NCBI GenBank assembly: GCA_963377175.1
Contig: CAUJNA010003316.1
Location: 181,501-245,500, forward strand
DNA: 64,000 bases
Direction of reading: 5' to 3'
DNA from: Effrenium voratum
Taxonomy: Eukaryota > Sar > Dinophyceae > Suessiales > Symbiodiniaceae
Positions 1-10,343 of the stretch are shown here, one piece after another. The notes beneath the pieces are model-generated. The model saw nothing but the letters and a program-made list of their open reading frames with translations. It had not been told where the DNA came from and searched no databases. A program made the position numbers and the translations under genes. Position 1 is the stretch's first letter, and each line of letters opens with the position of its first letter.

Positions 1-560
1 TTAGTCCATGCGCCAATCTGCAGGGTACACAGGTACGTTGAAGCAAACCGGAAAAGGCACAATGGACTGGGTCATTTGGGTTCCGCATACGGAAGGCAAG
101 TGTCTCTGGGACCTTTTGCCTTAGAAGCTTTAACCTTTCTAAAGGATTTAAGCCGAGAGGCTGGGGGAACCAATGCATCAAAAGGCGAAATGAAGGTACA
201 CCGGACCGGCAAATCAATAGAATTGTGCATGTTTCCGCAAGCTTCCCGTCCATATGGCAACTGCTGATTTGGCAAGAAGGGCCGGACTCTGAAGCCTTGT
301 GCCCCAACCCCTGACACACCAAGGACCCGACAGGCGTCCTGCCTCACCCAAGCATCCCATGGAATCTGCAACAGGTTTCAAGGGATCGGATGGAATGCTG
401 AAACATCCTGGTTTCCTCACCAAGGCTGGGCAGATTGCCCCCAAGCAGGGGGTTGATTTCAGGGAGCAGGAACGTGCCGGGACAATCAACATTGGCAACT
501 GGCACGCGCAAGCCGCTAGCAAGGCGGAATGACGTGAGCAATTCAATCCACAGGATAGAT
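1..560. other. Degraded 3' part of the retrotransposon, no recognisable gene
   Basis: Short minus-strand frames here continue the end of the recombinase-like ORF in shifted frames but show no family motif. I see no tRNA, promoter or repeat boundary. The catalytic half of the tyrosine recombinase would be expected here or beyond the window edge, but the R..H..R..Y residues cannot be placed. Confidence 0.4.
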
Positions 561-563
561 CGG

Positions 564-1811
564 TCATGCTGTGCGCAGGCGGCCATCGAAGTGTTCGGAG
601 CCAATCCAATATTGCCTGGCAATAGGTAACCCCCCAGACACAGGCAAATTGCCAACCCTGCACCTCAGGGATATCAAGCGAGAGGTAATCAACAGACGCA
701 CTGAAGCACACAGAAACGGCAAGCTCTTCCTGGGGCTGAGGTGGTGGGCCCTGGCGCGATCCATATCATGCTGATGCTCATCCTTCAGGACACAATGCAA
801 AAATTTCACTTGATCCACCGAGAGCGGGGCAGCCTGCTTCAATTTTCTCTTCGTTGCAAAAATCTGCTCGCTCAAACCTGCTATCCTCCTGCTCACCAAG
901 TCATTGACTGAATCTGCAAACCCAAGGATGAAATGAGCAAATCTCAAAGCTGACACAAAGCTTGCAGCGGATGTAGGCCCTGAGTCAGATGTCCTCAACC
1001 ATTGAATGTATTTCCAAATATTTGGTTCACTGAAAAGGTCACGGATACCAAGCTGCGCATCACCCCACCTGAGGAAAGCCAAAATAGAATTAGCACGTTT
1101 GACCACAGTGTAAGGCGATCTTGTACCCATGATTGCGCCAATTGTTTCCAAAGCATACGACTCCATGTCTGTGCCGTCTCCGCAGTCTCTGATGATACGT
1201 CCCGTCTGACAAGCGTCCATGCTGCGGCCAATAATGACCCACCACTTCCTGACACCCACAGAAAATAGTTGTGAACGCTCCTCCACGAACGACGTGTCAC
1301 TCAGGCAGCTGAAAGCCTTTGCAAAAATCGGCTTGCCTGGCGTTGCTGAAAAGGTTTGTTTAGCTCCATCTGCATGATGAGATGCTTCGGCAAAAGACGC
1401 CACGTCTAAAGGGAAGGAAACTGCATGCATCCTTGGAACCAGGTCTGCATCACTTTCATCGAAGATCTGCGCAAACACTCCCGTCTCCCAAGGCAATGAA
1501 ATATTGCAAGTCCTTACATTGTCAATCACAGCGTTCTGGAACAAGACCTTGTTGTCGAAACTTGACAAAGCAGCAACGCCTCGAGGTTCACTGACAGATT
1601 CCCCGATTACACTCCAAGGAGTCCTTGTGTCAGAACCCTCTTCTTGAACATGGTCATCTTGTGAAAGCAGTTCCTCCTCGGAATTACCTTCGTCCCCTCC
1701 AGAGTCAATATGTTGACGCCCTTCTTCAGGAAAAGCCTCCATGAGCTCAGGGTCGCCATCATCTCTCGGGTCCTGAGGAAGCACCATGTGAAGATTCTGC
1801 AAAATTTCCAT
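564..1811 (-). pseudogene. Tyrosine recombinase-like (phage-integrase fold) N-terminal domain of the retroelement
   Basis: The ORF has 415 codons. The first 80 or so residues are acidic and probably a linker. From about residue 225 it has the pattern of a core-binding SAM-like domain: helices around a TVVKRANSILAFLRW segment, then SAASFVSALRFAHFI and SRRIAGLSEQ followed by a lysine-rich KRKLKQAAPL stretch that usually leads into the catalytic domain. Similar domains end dinoflagellate LINE polyproteins in my recollection. After about residue 350 the reading degrades, and no catalytic arginine, histidine or tyrosine can be recognised. It lies downstream of the reverse transcriptase in the same orientation, which supports one polyprotein. 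A host recombinase is unlikely in this context. Confidence 0.55.
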
Positions 1812-2289
1812 CTTCCATGTCGACAGGAGGATCTATGACCCTTGTCGTCCTTTTCCTCCAGGGCATAAAACCCCCCTTTACCCGAAACACAATCTAACGG
1901 TCCAGCGTGTAAAACCGAGACAGCCTCCGCAGCAAAGGTGCTTGCAACAACTGCAATTGCACACCCAGATGATGAAAAAGGCGTTGACGGAAACGTATCC
2001 GGCGAAAAAGGCGCAGAAAACGCGCCCAACGCTGCACAATACGTCGCTGAACCGCTGCTCGTAAAAGACACGAGCCCATGGCACAAGGCGCCAACTCCAA
2101 AAGATGGGGACAACCCTCCCACCTCAGCCCATGCTGCATCATCTGAGGATTGTCAACACTATCCAGACAAAGGCAAGTCTCAAGGCAACACATGTTTGCA
2201 ATTGCAAAAGGGAATGCTCAAGGAAAGTTTTTGGCTTGAAAAATTAAGCATCTCAATTTTTCATTCCTTGTCTCTGAACTAATGTGCTA

Positions 2290-5200
2290 TCACAGGTGAC
2301 CGCATACTCGGTCAACAGTTAGCAAAACCGCTTTTGGATTGATACCCCTTGTCTGCTTCGCAAAGATTGCGGCTGCTGAGCTGCGCAAGGATTTCAAGAT
2401 ATTGAGTCCGATGTAACTGACTTCGCATGCATAAAATCCTGCTTGGTATGCGCCCGCTCGAATTGCGTTGAGCTTAGATCCAGGATTACTTGGTAGCGCA
2501 ATGATTTGGCTGGCTCTCCGCTTGCCTTCAACGATTCTGTTTGCGAGGGAACCCAGCTTTGTCGATTTCTTATATCTAGCAAAACTCCCAAGATTCTTTG
2601 CCCCAGCAACGTACTTGAATTTGGACTTGATCTCGAGGCCAGAGTTGGGACCTGATGTCCACGCCCAGCTTTTCTGTTCGTCAACTCGAAAATTCCATTG
2701 TCTGATAAATTCAAGCGCAACCTGAGTGCTGATCTCAATGTCGCCTGAATCGTTCGAGATGAGCTCGATGTTGTCAATATAAATCAGAGCCTTTGATGCG
2801 GAATTCTTCTGGATGTTGGCGACGAAAAGAGCTCCAATAGCAATTGCAGCAACAACCGAGAAAGGGCATCCCTCGGGGACTCCGCATCTCGAAGAACATG
2901 GCACGCTAATGTCATTTTGAACAACCACACATCGCTTCAGATCAAAGAGCAGCGCAATCCATTGATGCACAAAATTCTGATCAATTCCAAGATGGATCAT
3001 GAGCCCGGCAAGTTCTCGCCTCGGGATGGAGTTGAAAAACTTCTGCAGGTCAGCGACTACACCAAACAATGGCGACTGAGTTTTGTCAGAAAGTTCAATC
3101 AGGTATTGCGTGCTGTACCATAGATCAAAAGGGTTGCGCTTGGGTAAGCCTCCAACCAGTGAAGGAGGCAGCGTCGATGTAAGCTTCAAGAGAACGTCCT
3201 TCGCGATGGCCTTGACAGTGACACGATACAAGGTGGCGAGGATATTGATAGGGCGTCCATCAGCAATCACGCTAGGATCAGGAACTTTCCCAGGGAGAAC
3301 AATCTTGGCCCACGTGAAGGAAGAGGGCCAACCCTGCCTGCCTTGTAGTGTGTCATTGATAAACTGCACCCAACACTCAATGGCAGTGTCGCATAAGGCC
3401 TGCAGCTCAAGGACCCTCCATCCATCCGCACCGGGCGCACTGTCATTGCGTGTATGTGTAATTGCTGCCTTGAAGTCTGCAACCGATAAGGAAACATTGT
3501 GTCGAATTTTCCACTCGTCGGGGATGATATCTGGGCTGATGTACTCTCCATGCGGGGGTGCATCAGAATCCCAGAATTGAGACCAGTACTTAAAAAAGGC
3601 TTGATGCACATCGCGTGGGTCATGAGCCCAAATTGTACTCTTAATCTGGACAGAGGCCTCAGAGGTGGGGGGGACAGTCTGGAAAATGTGTTCTTGTCTG
3701 TCAAACCACTTGATTTCACCCCGGTCGAAGCTGAATTGAGCATGACATGTAACATCATGAGGAACGCGGAATAATCGGCCTCCTTTGGCCCGCGAGCGTA
3801 GAGCCAGACAAGTCACATGGTCGACCTGGCAAGCTTTTGTGAAAAAAGGGTTACCACGCACCGAAGTAACTTGATGGGTAAGTTTGTTCCCGCGTGATTT
3901 CCAGGAAGTGTTGAGGGCCTCAGTCCATTTGGCTTTCTTCTGCCTTTCAATCTTTTGCGCAACACTCCTTTCATGTGTCCGTAGCATCTCAAGCAAAAAG
4001 GTCAACCAATGCTGTATCAGGGTGTTGCGGCAAGTCGCTTCGCGCCCAGCAAAACCATCCGTAAATCCCTTGGCACGTCTGACCGCACTCCAATCATCAA
4101 GCACCACTGGATGAGTGGAGTTTGGGAAAAGTCTGAGCATCCTCGAGACACTGTCAAAACGTCGGATTTGTTTCACGATCTGGCAGTACGGCACGTTGCC
4201 CAAGTGGGTACTTGGTTGGAAATTTCCAGTTCTCGCAATTTTTGCCCCCTTAGGGAAAGGAACTTGCTTGTGAACTGGGTCACGCCCACGACCGCGCTGA
4301 CACTGAGCAAGGCCAGTTTGGTCATTGCAAATAAGTGCGCGGTGCATTGCCATTTCAACAGCTGTTGACCAACCTTGCATTGTGGCTTCGTCCGGGACAC
4401 TCGTGTCTTGCCCGAGCTCGCACATGGCGTCCACGAAGTATTCGTCGTATTGCATCTCCTGCAAAGTTTGAAGTTGTTCCTGGTGAATCGGCTGAATTGT
4501 CTTCCAGATAGTGTAAGTATCCGGAACCCCGCCAAGGTCAAGAGTAGTAACCAAAGGCGCGTGAGTCGGGAGAATGAACTTCCTGAGGGTTGAAATCTCA
4601 CGTATTGCAGGTGCAAGTGATGGCGAGAAGAAGATCGTGTCATTCCATGTGCTTTCTCTGCAGGTGGGCAATGTAGGAGTGCCCAACGTCTCGTCTGCAT
4701 GTTGATGAGCCTCCACCCAACCCCTAGGTGAAAGGCTTTGCCAGAGGGTCGTTGTTTGAGGTGGTACATTGAGATCACCAGCGATGATTGCATGACCTCC
4801 CCAAATGCCAACACGTTCAACTGCACGTTCCATGAGTGCCTCATTGATATCTCTCTTGGCATTGTGGATATCATCGGAAAGTGGGTGCAGATACATCGCA
4901 ATGACAAGGATCTGCAGACCACGTGCCTGGACAATGGTCTCGAGATACCTTGTACTGCACCACTCCTCCAGTTTGAGTTGTGAGGTTGGGCGCCTTGATT
5001 TCGGGGAAGTCAAGATGCCAACGCCTCCAAACTCAGGCCTGGGGGGGGAATAATTCCCAGGAAAAGACGCGTAAAAACGATGAATCTCGTCTGCATGTTT
5101 TCTGAATTTGGTAACATTTGCGATGCTGATATAGAAGGCAGGCGACTCATCTGATTGAGATTGCTCGGCTGGTCCTGGGTTGGTAGCCTCACCGACCCGG

Positions 5201-5613
5201 ATTGCCCGAAGATGAGAACGCCATGATGCCAACTTGGGGCAAGGCAAGTGAACACGAGTTGCAAAACTCCATACCAAATCCAAGTTGGAGATGTGATGTT
5301 GCAACAAATGCGGCATTGTGAATTCTGCATAGAAAAGTGTGATTTGCGTCTGTCTATTCCAATCCGACTCTAAGTGGCTGGAAATGTACTGCGCTGCATA
5401 GATTCTCGAATTAAATCTGTAATTGGGCAACGTGCTTAAGCCCCGAAAACAATATTGCTTGGTAAAATAGACGTTCTGTAGCATCCAAAGGCGTTGCATC
5501 CCCTGGCAAAAGAGGCATCGCCAAACCCGGCAAAACCTTTGGATCACGTGAGAACATCCCATCTGCTCAGCCCTCCATAGTGTCATCCTCGAGCGTTTTC
5601 CAGTCTGCAGCAT
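2290..5613 (-). CDS. LINE-type ORF: endonuclease/exonuclease/phosphatase domain plus reverse transcriptase
   Basis: The ORF has 1,107 codons and is the longest in the window. Residues about 150-350 match an AP-type endonuclease (EEP fold), with HAIIAGDLNVPP as the conserved D-N motif, a WNDTIFFSP segment and PTHAPLVTTL as the final histidine region. The early catalytic glutamate region looks deleted between residues 170 and 185. Residues about 640-930 are a reverse transcriptase, with NDSAPGADGW, GRPINILATLYR, GVVADLQKFFNSIPR (motif A), GVPEGCPFSV (motif B) and LIYIDNIEL at the YxDD position. The second catalytic Asp is therefore Asn. A VGEATNPGP segment sits near residue 148. The enzyme would nick target DNA and prime cDNA synthesis there. 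The protein is probably a polyprotein fragment, and I infer loss of activity from the missing residues. Confidence 0.85.
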   Translation of the reverse strand: MLQTGKRSRMTLWRAEQMGCSHVIQRFCRVWRCLFCQGMQRLWMLQNVYFTKQYCFRGLSTLPNYRFNSRIYAAQYISSHLESDWNRQTQITLFYAEFTMPHLLQHHISNLDLVWSFATRVHLPCPKLASWRSHLRAIRVGEATNPGPAEQSQSDESPAFYISIANVTKFRKHADEIHRFYASFPGNYSPPRPEFGGVGILTSPKSRRPTSQLKLEEWCSTRYLETIVQARGLQILVIAMYLHPLSDDIHNAKRDINEALMERAVERVGIWGGHAIIAGDLNVPPQTTTLWQSLSPRGWVEAHQHADETLGTPTLPTCRESTWNDTIFFSPSLAPAIREISTLRKFILPTHAPLVTTLDLGGVPDTYTIWKTIQPIHQEQLQTLQEMQYDEYFVDAMCELGQDTSVPDEATMQGWSTAVEMAMHRALICNDQTGLAQCQRGRGRDPVHKQVPFPKGAKIARTGNFQPSTHLGNVPYCQIVKQIRRFDSVSRMLRLFPNSTHPVVLDDWSAVRRAKGFTDGFAGREATCRNTLIQHWLTFLLEMLRTHERSVAQKIERQKKAKWTEALNTSWKSRGNKLTHQVTSVRGNPFFTKACQVDHVTCLALRSRAKGGRLFRVPHDVTCHAQFSFDRGEIKWFDRQEHIFQTVPPTSEASVQIKSTIWAHDPRDVHQAFFKYWSQFWDSDAPPHGEYISPDIIPDEWKIRHNVSLSVADFKAAITHTRNDSAPGADGWRVLELQALCDTAIECWVQFINDTLQGRQGWPSSFTWAKIVLPGKVPDPSVIADGRPINILATLYRVTVKAIAKDVLLKLTSTLPPSLVGGLPKRNPFDLWYSTQYLIELSDKTQSPLFGVVADLQKFFNSIPRRELAGLMIHLGIDQNFVHQWIALLFDLKRCVVVQNDISVPCSSRCGVPEGCPFSVVAAIAIGALFVANIQKNSASKALIYIDNIELISNDSGDIEISTQVALEFIRQWNFRVDEQKSWAWTSGPNSGLEIKSKFKYVAGAKNLGSFARYKKSTKLGSLANRIVEGKRRASQIIALPSNPGSKLNAIRAGAYQAGFYACEVSYIGLNILKSLRSSAAAIFAKQTRGINPKAVLLTVDRVCGHL

Positions 5614-7014
5614 CGATTGGAAGGATCTTCCAAGGCTTTCTGAAGAGTCGTCTCAAAGGATGTTTTGGTATCCTTGAGGTCCTTACGAAGCTGGGTCGTC
5701 TGCGCTCCTGTTCGGTTGTCTTGGTATGGATGGATCCCACTGCTTCCTGAAGCGCTTTGAAGTTCGCAGTGAGGCTTTGAACATCTTTCGCGTTCTGCAA
5801 AATCTGTTGCTGATGCTGCTTGAGCGTTTGGTCGGCTCCCTGAGGGAGCTGCTGGATGGGGGTCTGGCGCTCTGATCGAGACCAAGGGTCATGGATTTGA
5901 AGGGGGTCTTGCTCTCCAACCCTCTGTCGCAAGACAGGCTTTTGGGAAGCAGCGACAATGGGTCGAAATGCCTGCTCGTTCTGGTTGATGCGCTCGAGGA
6001 TGACAGGTCTCTGGTTGATTTGAAAAGGTGCGCAGTCAATGTCAGATTCTGCTCCAACGATCCAAGTCTGTCCTTGCCGGCGCAAGGCTCTGCATTGGAT
6101 GCTAAGACCATCCAGCGCCGCCTGCAATTCGACCTGTGACATCTGTGGTGGAATACCCAAGAGGCGCCATTTGAATTTGATGTCAATTCTGGCTGACATC
6201 TGTTTCCCAAGGTTCCTTTGGTTCCAAGCCGCAGTGAAATCCTCTTCTTTGAGCCGCACCCCCAGACCTGAGCGTCCGAATGTGAATCCGTGATGGTTGG
6301 AAAAAGTGGCTGCAGCATCCAGAATTGTCGACTCCTTGGGCAACCACAGGATTCGCAGGTCCTGAAACAACTTTGGCAATTCCTTGTCCTCTCTTCCTTT
6401 CCTAAGGTCAACATAAACTGGCGGCGAAGTGGTGCCACTTCTCTGCAAAAGGACGCCAAGATGCTGCGTCGAAATGCGTGCCCAGAGGCAGAAGGAAGAT
6501 GAGCTTTCCGGTTTGCATGGCTGGCGGTCAACACGCCAAGATCTTCCCCAAATGGCATAAACGTCATCAGTCTGCATCTGCAACAGGTGGAGAATGGTTT
6601 TGGCAGGGTGCGAAATGAGGTCTGCCCAAGTGGATTCATGATTGTTCCATTGATCGCGAAAAGCATATCCAGTGATTGTTGCTGTCTCAGGGAGGACGAC
6701 GTCCTTGTTCCTGGTCTGTGCAAGAGTAATCTGCTTCTTGCCATACTGGTAAATCCAGCCTTGTATGATAATCGAATGTCCAGCTGCGTCCATCGCAGGG
6801 AAGGTGACAGTGGTAGTCTGGATCTTGCAGGTACTGTCGGGCTGCCGAAAAGACAAAATGCCCAGCTCATTCGGTGATAAAGGTTTGCCTTCCTGATTGA
6901 TTCGATCAACATCATCCGGCGGCACCGTGTAAAGCCCTCGATCCGATATTCGAAAATTCGATCCAATCTGCACATCTGAATTGTCAGCATATTTGAATGT
7001 CGTTGGGAAAAACG
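5567..7014 (-). pseudogene. Gag-like / linker region of the LINE polyprotein
   Basis: A minus-strand frame of 516 codons overlaps the start of the reverse transcriptase ORF by 47 bases, so a frameshift separates parts of what was probably one polyprotein. It contains YAFRDQWN, IWGRSWRV, GRSGLGVRL and a Gln-rich helical tail near residues 430-480. I recall this arrangement from gag-like linkers of dinoflagellate LINEs; I see no zinc knuckle. Homology should stop near 7,014, because the first 30 or so codons of the open frame are translated from a tRNA-Thr-like sequence and are not real protein. No function beyond nucleic-acid binding can be proposed. Confidence 0.5.
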
Positions 7015-7025
7015 TCAAATCTCCG

Positions 7026-7070
7026 CCGCTCAGTAAGCGGGAGGTCGTGGGTTCGAATCCCACAGGAGGC
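7026..7070 (+). tRNA. 3' half of a tRNA-Thr(AGU)-like sequence
   Basis: The anticodon arm CCGC-TCAGTAA-GCGG is intact with anticodon AGT. It is followed by a variable loop, a T arm with GTGGGTTCGAATCCCAC and a 3' acceptor strand ACAGGAGGC. The matching 5' half (expected to begin GCCTCCT) and the D arm are missing; upstream sequence belongs to the retroelement. It is therefore a tRNA fragment or SINE head, not a functional tRNA gene. Confidence 0.75.
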
Positions 7071-7798
7071 TTTGTCGCATGTTGGGCAGCGAAGAACAGG
7101 CAACTTACGGCACGCATTACAAAAGATTAGAAGGCGGGAAGAGGGGGACGAAGAGGAATGTCAGGATGGCCAGGATGGCCACGATGTAGAGTGTTATACA
7201 CAGCGACGCTCCCCAAGAGGCGACGCTCCCCAAGAGGGCCAAAGCCGAGGTTCTGAGCACGGTCCAAGTGTCTCGTGGGTTTCCGCAAAATTTTGAACAC
7301 GATTCCGGCAGCCGGGTTTCCGGTGACCAACAGCTTCCCCTGCGTCGCGCGGGGATCCCGACTTCTTGGAAGTTTCTTGTCTCAACGCCAAAGCTGGCAC
7401 ACAGCGTTGCACGAGGTTCCCAACGGGTCCCCCTTGTTTCGCACGGGTTTCCCCAAGCGACCTTGGAGGTTCGAACCCGACGGGTTTCGCCTGTTTCACA
7501 CGGGTTTCCCTCCGAGCTTCTCCAGCGACATCCAAAGTTTCTGGACTGGACACCAAAGCTGGGTGTACAGGGGTTCCCGACGGGTTTCCCCTGTTTCGCG
7601 CGGGTTTCCCTCACAGCTTTTCAAGCGACATCCGGTGAGCTTGAGACAGCCGGGATCGACTCCGCACGGGGCTCGATTCCTGCCGCGAGCGCAGTTGAGT
7701 ACCATTCAGTCCGAACTCCGGCCATTAGAAGGTTCCGCAAAGCGAGGCCGGCTCCGCGGCTTCGGTCTGGAGGCCGGCTCCGCGGCTTCGGTCTTGGA

Positions 7799-7873
7799 GC
7801 CCGCACCAGGCCCGCACCAGGCCCGCACCAGGCCCGCACCAGGCCCGCACCAGGCCCGCACCAGGCCCGCACC
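7799..7873 (+). repeat. Tandem GCCCGCACCAG minisatellite
   Basis: About seven consecutive copies of an 11-base GC-rich unit follow a duplicated GGCCGGCTCCGCGGCTTCGG segment. The same combination occurs in opposite orientation at 21,093-21,236, so the two loci share a mobile or duplicated block. Confidence 0.85.
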
Positions 7874-7898
7874 AGGGTTTTTCTCGATCTGTGCTTCC

Positions 7899-8732
7899 TC
7901 ACGCTGGGCAGCCGTTGCCTGTCGCTTCAACGTTGACGATCGCTTTATCCCACGGTAGGTCTCCGGTCTTTGCACCACCTGTGGATCGAGTCGTGATTGA
8001 TATCAGGTCATGTCGTTGCAGGCCATAGTTGCCAAATGTTTCCTGCGGATAATTCTGGGTGCAACCTTTGTGAATCTTGTGCAATTTGGGGTTGAAATCG
8101 CCCCATTTGCTCTGTATCACGAAGCCAATTTCAAGGTCGTCAAAAATCTCAGCAGAGAAAGTCGTGCCAGTGGGCGTCCCGATGAAAATCTGTAACGCAG
8201 GACGCAAAATTCCATGGTCCAGCGCGAAGCTTGGAATCTCAATTTCCAAGGAGGTCAATGTAGAATTGTGTTCATCATGGGGTTCGTCAAAGAAATCTAC
8301 CTCACTGCGCCCGTCCTGATCCGAAGTAAAAGTTCCCTCGTCTCCCTGATCAAGGTGTCCGCCCGGCGAAGAAGGCGATGGATCATCCCAAGTTGGTTCT
8401 TGGTCCATAACTCCAATACCCTCACCGGTGGGCGGATGCAAAGGCGGCGGAAATGATACAAGGAAACGAGTGTTGCCCGTCCAAAGGAAGGCCAGGGCGG
8501 TTTCCCGCGGGGTCTCTCGCCAAAGGTCGTAGTGGTCAAAACTTGCGTTTCGATCTCCAACCGGCACAATAGCCGACCACCTTTCAGGCCGTAGATGCGC
8601 GAGGTTGATACCCGGCGGGGGCTGGGCGTCCTCTGGGTGGAAGAGGGTAGTCCTTGGCTCCATGCGCATCCGAATGATTTCAATCCAACAAGGGTATTCC
8701 GGGTGAGGTCGAGTTGTCCGCGGATCCAGCAC
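7899..8732 (-). pseudogene. Ubiquitin-like module 2 of the retroelement polyprotein
   Basis: The 277-codon frame carries near its C-terminus a beta-rich unit with GFVIQSKWGDFNP, HKIHKGCTQNYP and a final HDLISITTRSTGGA. The neighbouring frame at 8,680-9,771 carries a parallel unit ending in DDVIHITTRSRAGSA. The repeated pattern, ending with an R-x-x-G-G-like tail, resembles ubiquitin-like domains that I recall in dinoflagellate LINE polyproteins. I cannot show a structure from sequence alone. The middle of the frame is acidic and probably disordered (about residues 110-160). The right edge is frameshifted against the neighbouring module. Confidence 0.45.
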
Positions 8733-9420
8733 GGGACCTTGTGGTGATGTGTATCACGTCATCCCGACAAATGTGATACTCCTTCCAGCTCTGTTGGGGG
8801 AAGAAAAAGACGCTGCCTTTGTGCAACTTGTGGGCGCAAGGATCAAAGCAAGGCCATGCCTGTTGTATTGAAAAACCAATTGCATCCGTCTGGTGTACCA
8901 CAAAGGAAATCGTCCTCCCACAAGGTAGCTGAAGGAAACAGTGTTCCGCCGGCTGAATCAGCAATTCCGGGTCATCAGGTCGGGGCCCAGCCCGACCAGA
9001 TTCCATGGCTTTGTTGTCACATGGGGCGCAAGGCCGATTCATATCGCTTTCACCTAAATCGGGGATTAGAGTTGGAGTGATCACATCAAAGACTTCAAGA
9101 TTGGTGGGTTCAAGGACCTTGTCAGCGGCAATAATGCAAATGGGAAATTTCACAATGGTCGAAACATCAAAGGTGTAACCATTCCTCCAGAAATCCAACA
9201 TAGCAGAATTCAAGTCCGCTTGGGCATCAACTGCAGTCGCAAACTCAATCCCAACCTCAGCATTGAAAATGTAGAAGCGTCCTCCAATTTGAATCGAAAT
9301 ACGGACCTGATGTGTGGTCGGGAAATTCGAAAATTCCTGACAGGTAGTGCCGAATCGGATGAGGTCCTGAGTAACCTGCACAATCTGTGGAATTGCACGG
9401 AGTCTGCTGATCTGGAAACG
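8680..9420 (-). pseudogene. Ubiquitin-like module 1 of the retroelement polyprotein
   Basis: This is the second half of a minus-strand frame that begins inside the methyltransferase. It contains HQVRISIQIGGRFYIFNAEV, an acidic linker, then LPCGRTISFVVHQTDAIGFS and WKEYHICRDDVIHITTRS. These repeat the module at 7,899-8,732. The tandem arrangement between the DNMT and the gag-like region fits one long polyprotein. Role unknown. Confidence 0.45.
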
Positions 9421-10343
9421 TTGGATGAGGTGTTCGAAGGATTTCAAGCAACCAATTTTTAACAAATCTTTCGCTTGCAGAGCAATCCACAAAGGTGCAT
9501 ATGCACGCACTTCCGCAATGCTATTTCCAACGATGCTGCAACCGTCCTGGAGGTTCTTGACCAGGGTGATGGGCTGTGTCGTGCCCAAACAGACCAAGAT
9601 CTCAAGTGCTGAAAGAAATCTGAAACGTCCATCATCCTCCCTCAAGGCACCAAGCAATTTCTTCTCCGACAAAGTGGAAGACTTGATTGTGTGTTGTCTG
9701 GGATACATGCACCAGGCAAAGGTTCCGACGGTTTTATCTTCCTGTTGGATATCGCAACCTGGGGCGTGCAAGGTCCTTGTGCAAAATCCGGATTGGAGTA
9801 CACCGAAAGTAGATCTGGCGACAAGTAAGTATTTTTCAGCATATCACCTGGGAGTGAGGCAAACCAAGCGTCGTCCTGGACCAAACTGCGTGGCTTTCCA
9901 AAGTATGCAGCAGCGACCGTCTTGGCTAAATCAATCGGATGTACATCATGGAAAGAAGAATGCGTCATGACCGCAAGGAAACGTCTTCGACTGACTGGAG
10001 TGACATGTTGCAAAGGAAGGACCCTCGCGAAAATCAAGATGTACCCAGCCTGATCAATCCGGGTCAACATGCCTTGCCTGAAATCCTCGTTCTCCCAAAC
10101 TGGGGCGACATTCTCAGCAGTGATCACTCCTATTCGCATTTGCGATGCTTTTGCTAACACATCCTGAAAGGTTTGACCCACAAACGATTTCCACCCCGAT
10201 TGACTTCCAGCTCCAGAAAAAGACTGGCAGGGCCAACTCAAGGTCATGGCGTTGCAATTGAAAAGGGAAATGCAGTCAGTATCAGCCGCATCACAAACCG
10301 CAACGAAAGGCGCGCCAAGGTCCGATACAGAAGGGGCACTTGA
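9421..10343 (-). pseudogene. Cytosine-5 DNA methyltransferase domain of the retrotransposon, 5'-truncated
   Basis: Conserved C5-methyltransferase motifs occur in order. SWPCQSFSGAG is motif IV with the catalytic Cys; ITAENVAPVW is motif VI; QHVTPVSRRRFLAV matches motif VIII. After a target-recognition stretch, GNSIAEVRAYAPL is motif X. Motif I, the start of the SAM-binding site, is absent because the domain is cut at about 10,343 where viral ATPase sequence begins. A frameshift near 9,700 separates motif VIII from motif X. The family transfers methyl groups to cytosine, in dinoflagellate retroelements mainly at CpG. This copy should be inactive. Confidence 0.85.

Larger units (their letters stand above)
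7015..7895 (+). repeat. Composite SINE-like insertion with degenerate tandem repeats
   Basis: This 0.9 kb block separates the gag-like region from the ubiquitin-like modules of the retroelement and carries no retroelement coding. It starts with a tRNA-Thr-like 3' half. It continues with degenerate direct repeats around CGACGGGTTTCCCCTGTTTC (about 7,410-7,620), then a GGGGCTCGATTCCTGCCGC box (7,675-7,695) that also occurs in reverse orientation near 30,665-30,685. It ends with GCCCGCACCAG units. It is best read as one or more nested non-autonomous insertions. Open frames across it are by-products of the GC-rich repeats. Confidence 0.6.
1..10343 (-). mobile_element. DNMT-bearing LINE-like retrotransposon (dinoflagellate type), degraded, possibly running past the window edge
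   Basis: Minus-strand coding blocks appear in one consistent order from right to left: cytosine-5 methyltransferase, two ubiquitin-like modules, a gag-like region, an endonuclease/reverse transcriptase ORF and a tyrosine-recombinase-like domain. Retrotransposons that captured DNMTs are published for dinoflagellates; assigning this copy to that group is my inference from domain content. The 5' end near 10,343 lacks the start of the methyltransferase and abuts a viral ATPase gene, as expected for a 5'-truncated insertion. Frameshifts and a foreign block at 7,015-7,895 show it is dead. The 3' end is not defined: below about 560 I see only degraded sequence with no poly-A tail or target duplication. 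Confidence 0.75.

Noticed and set aside
7026..7117. N-terminus of the gag-like frame containing VGFEPTTSRL
   Set aside because: This peptide is the translation of a tRNA T arm and anticodon arm on the other strand, a common false annotation.
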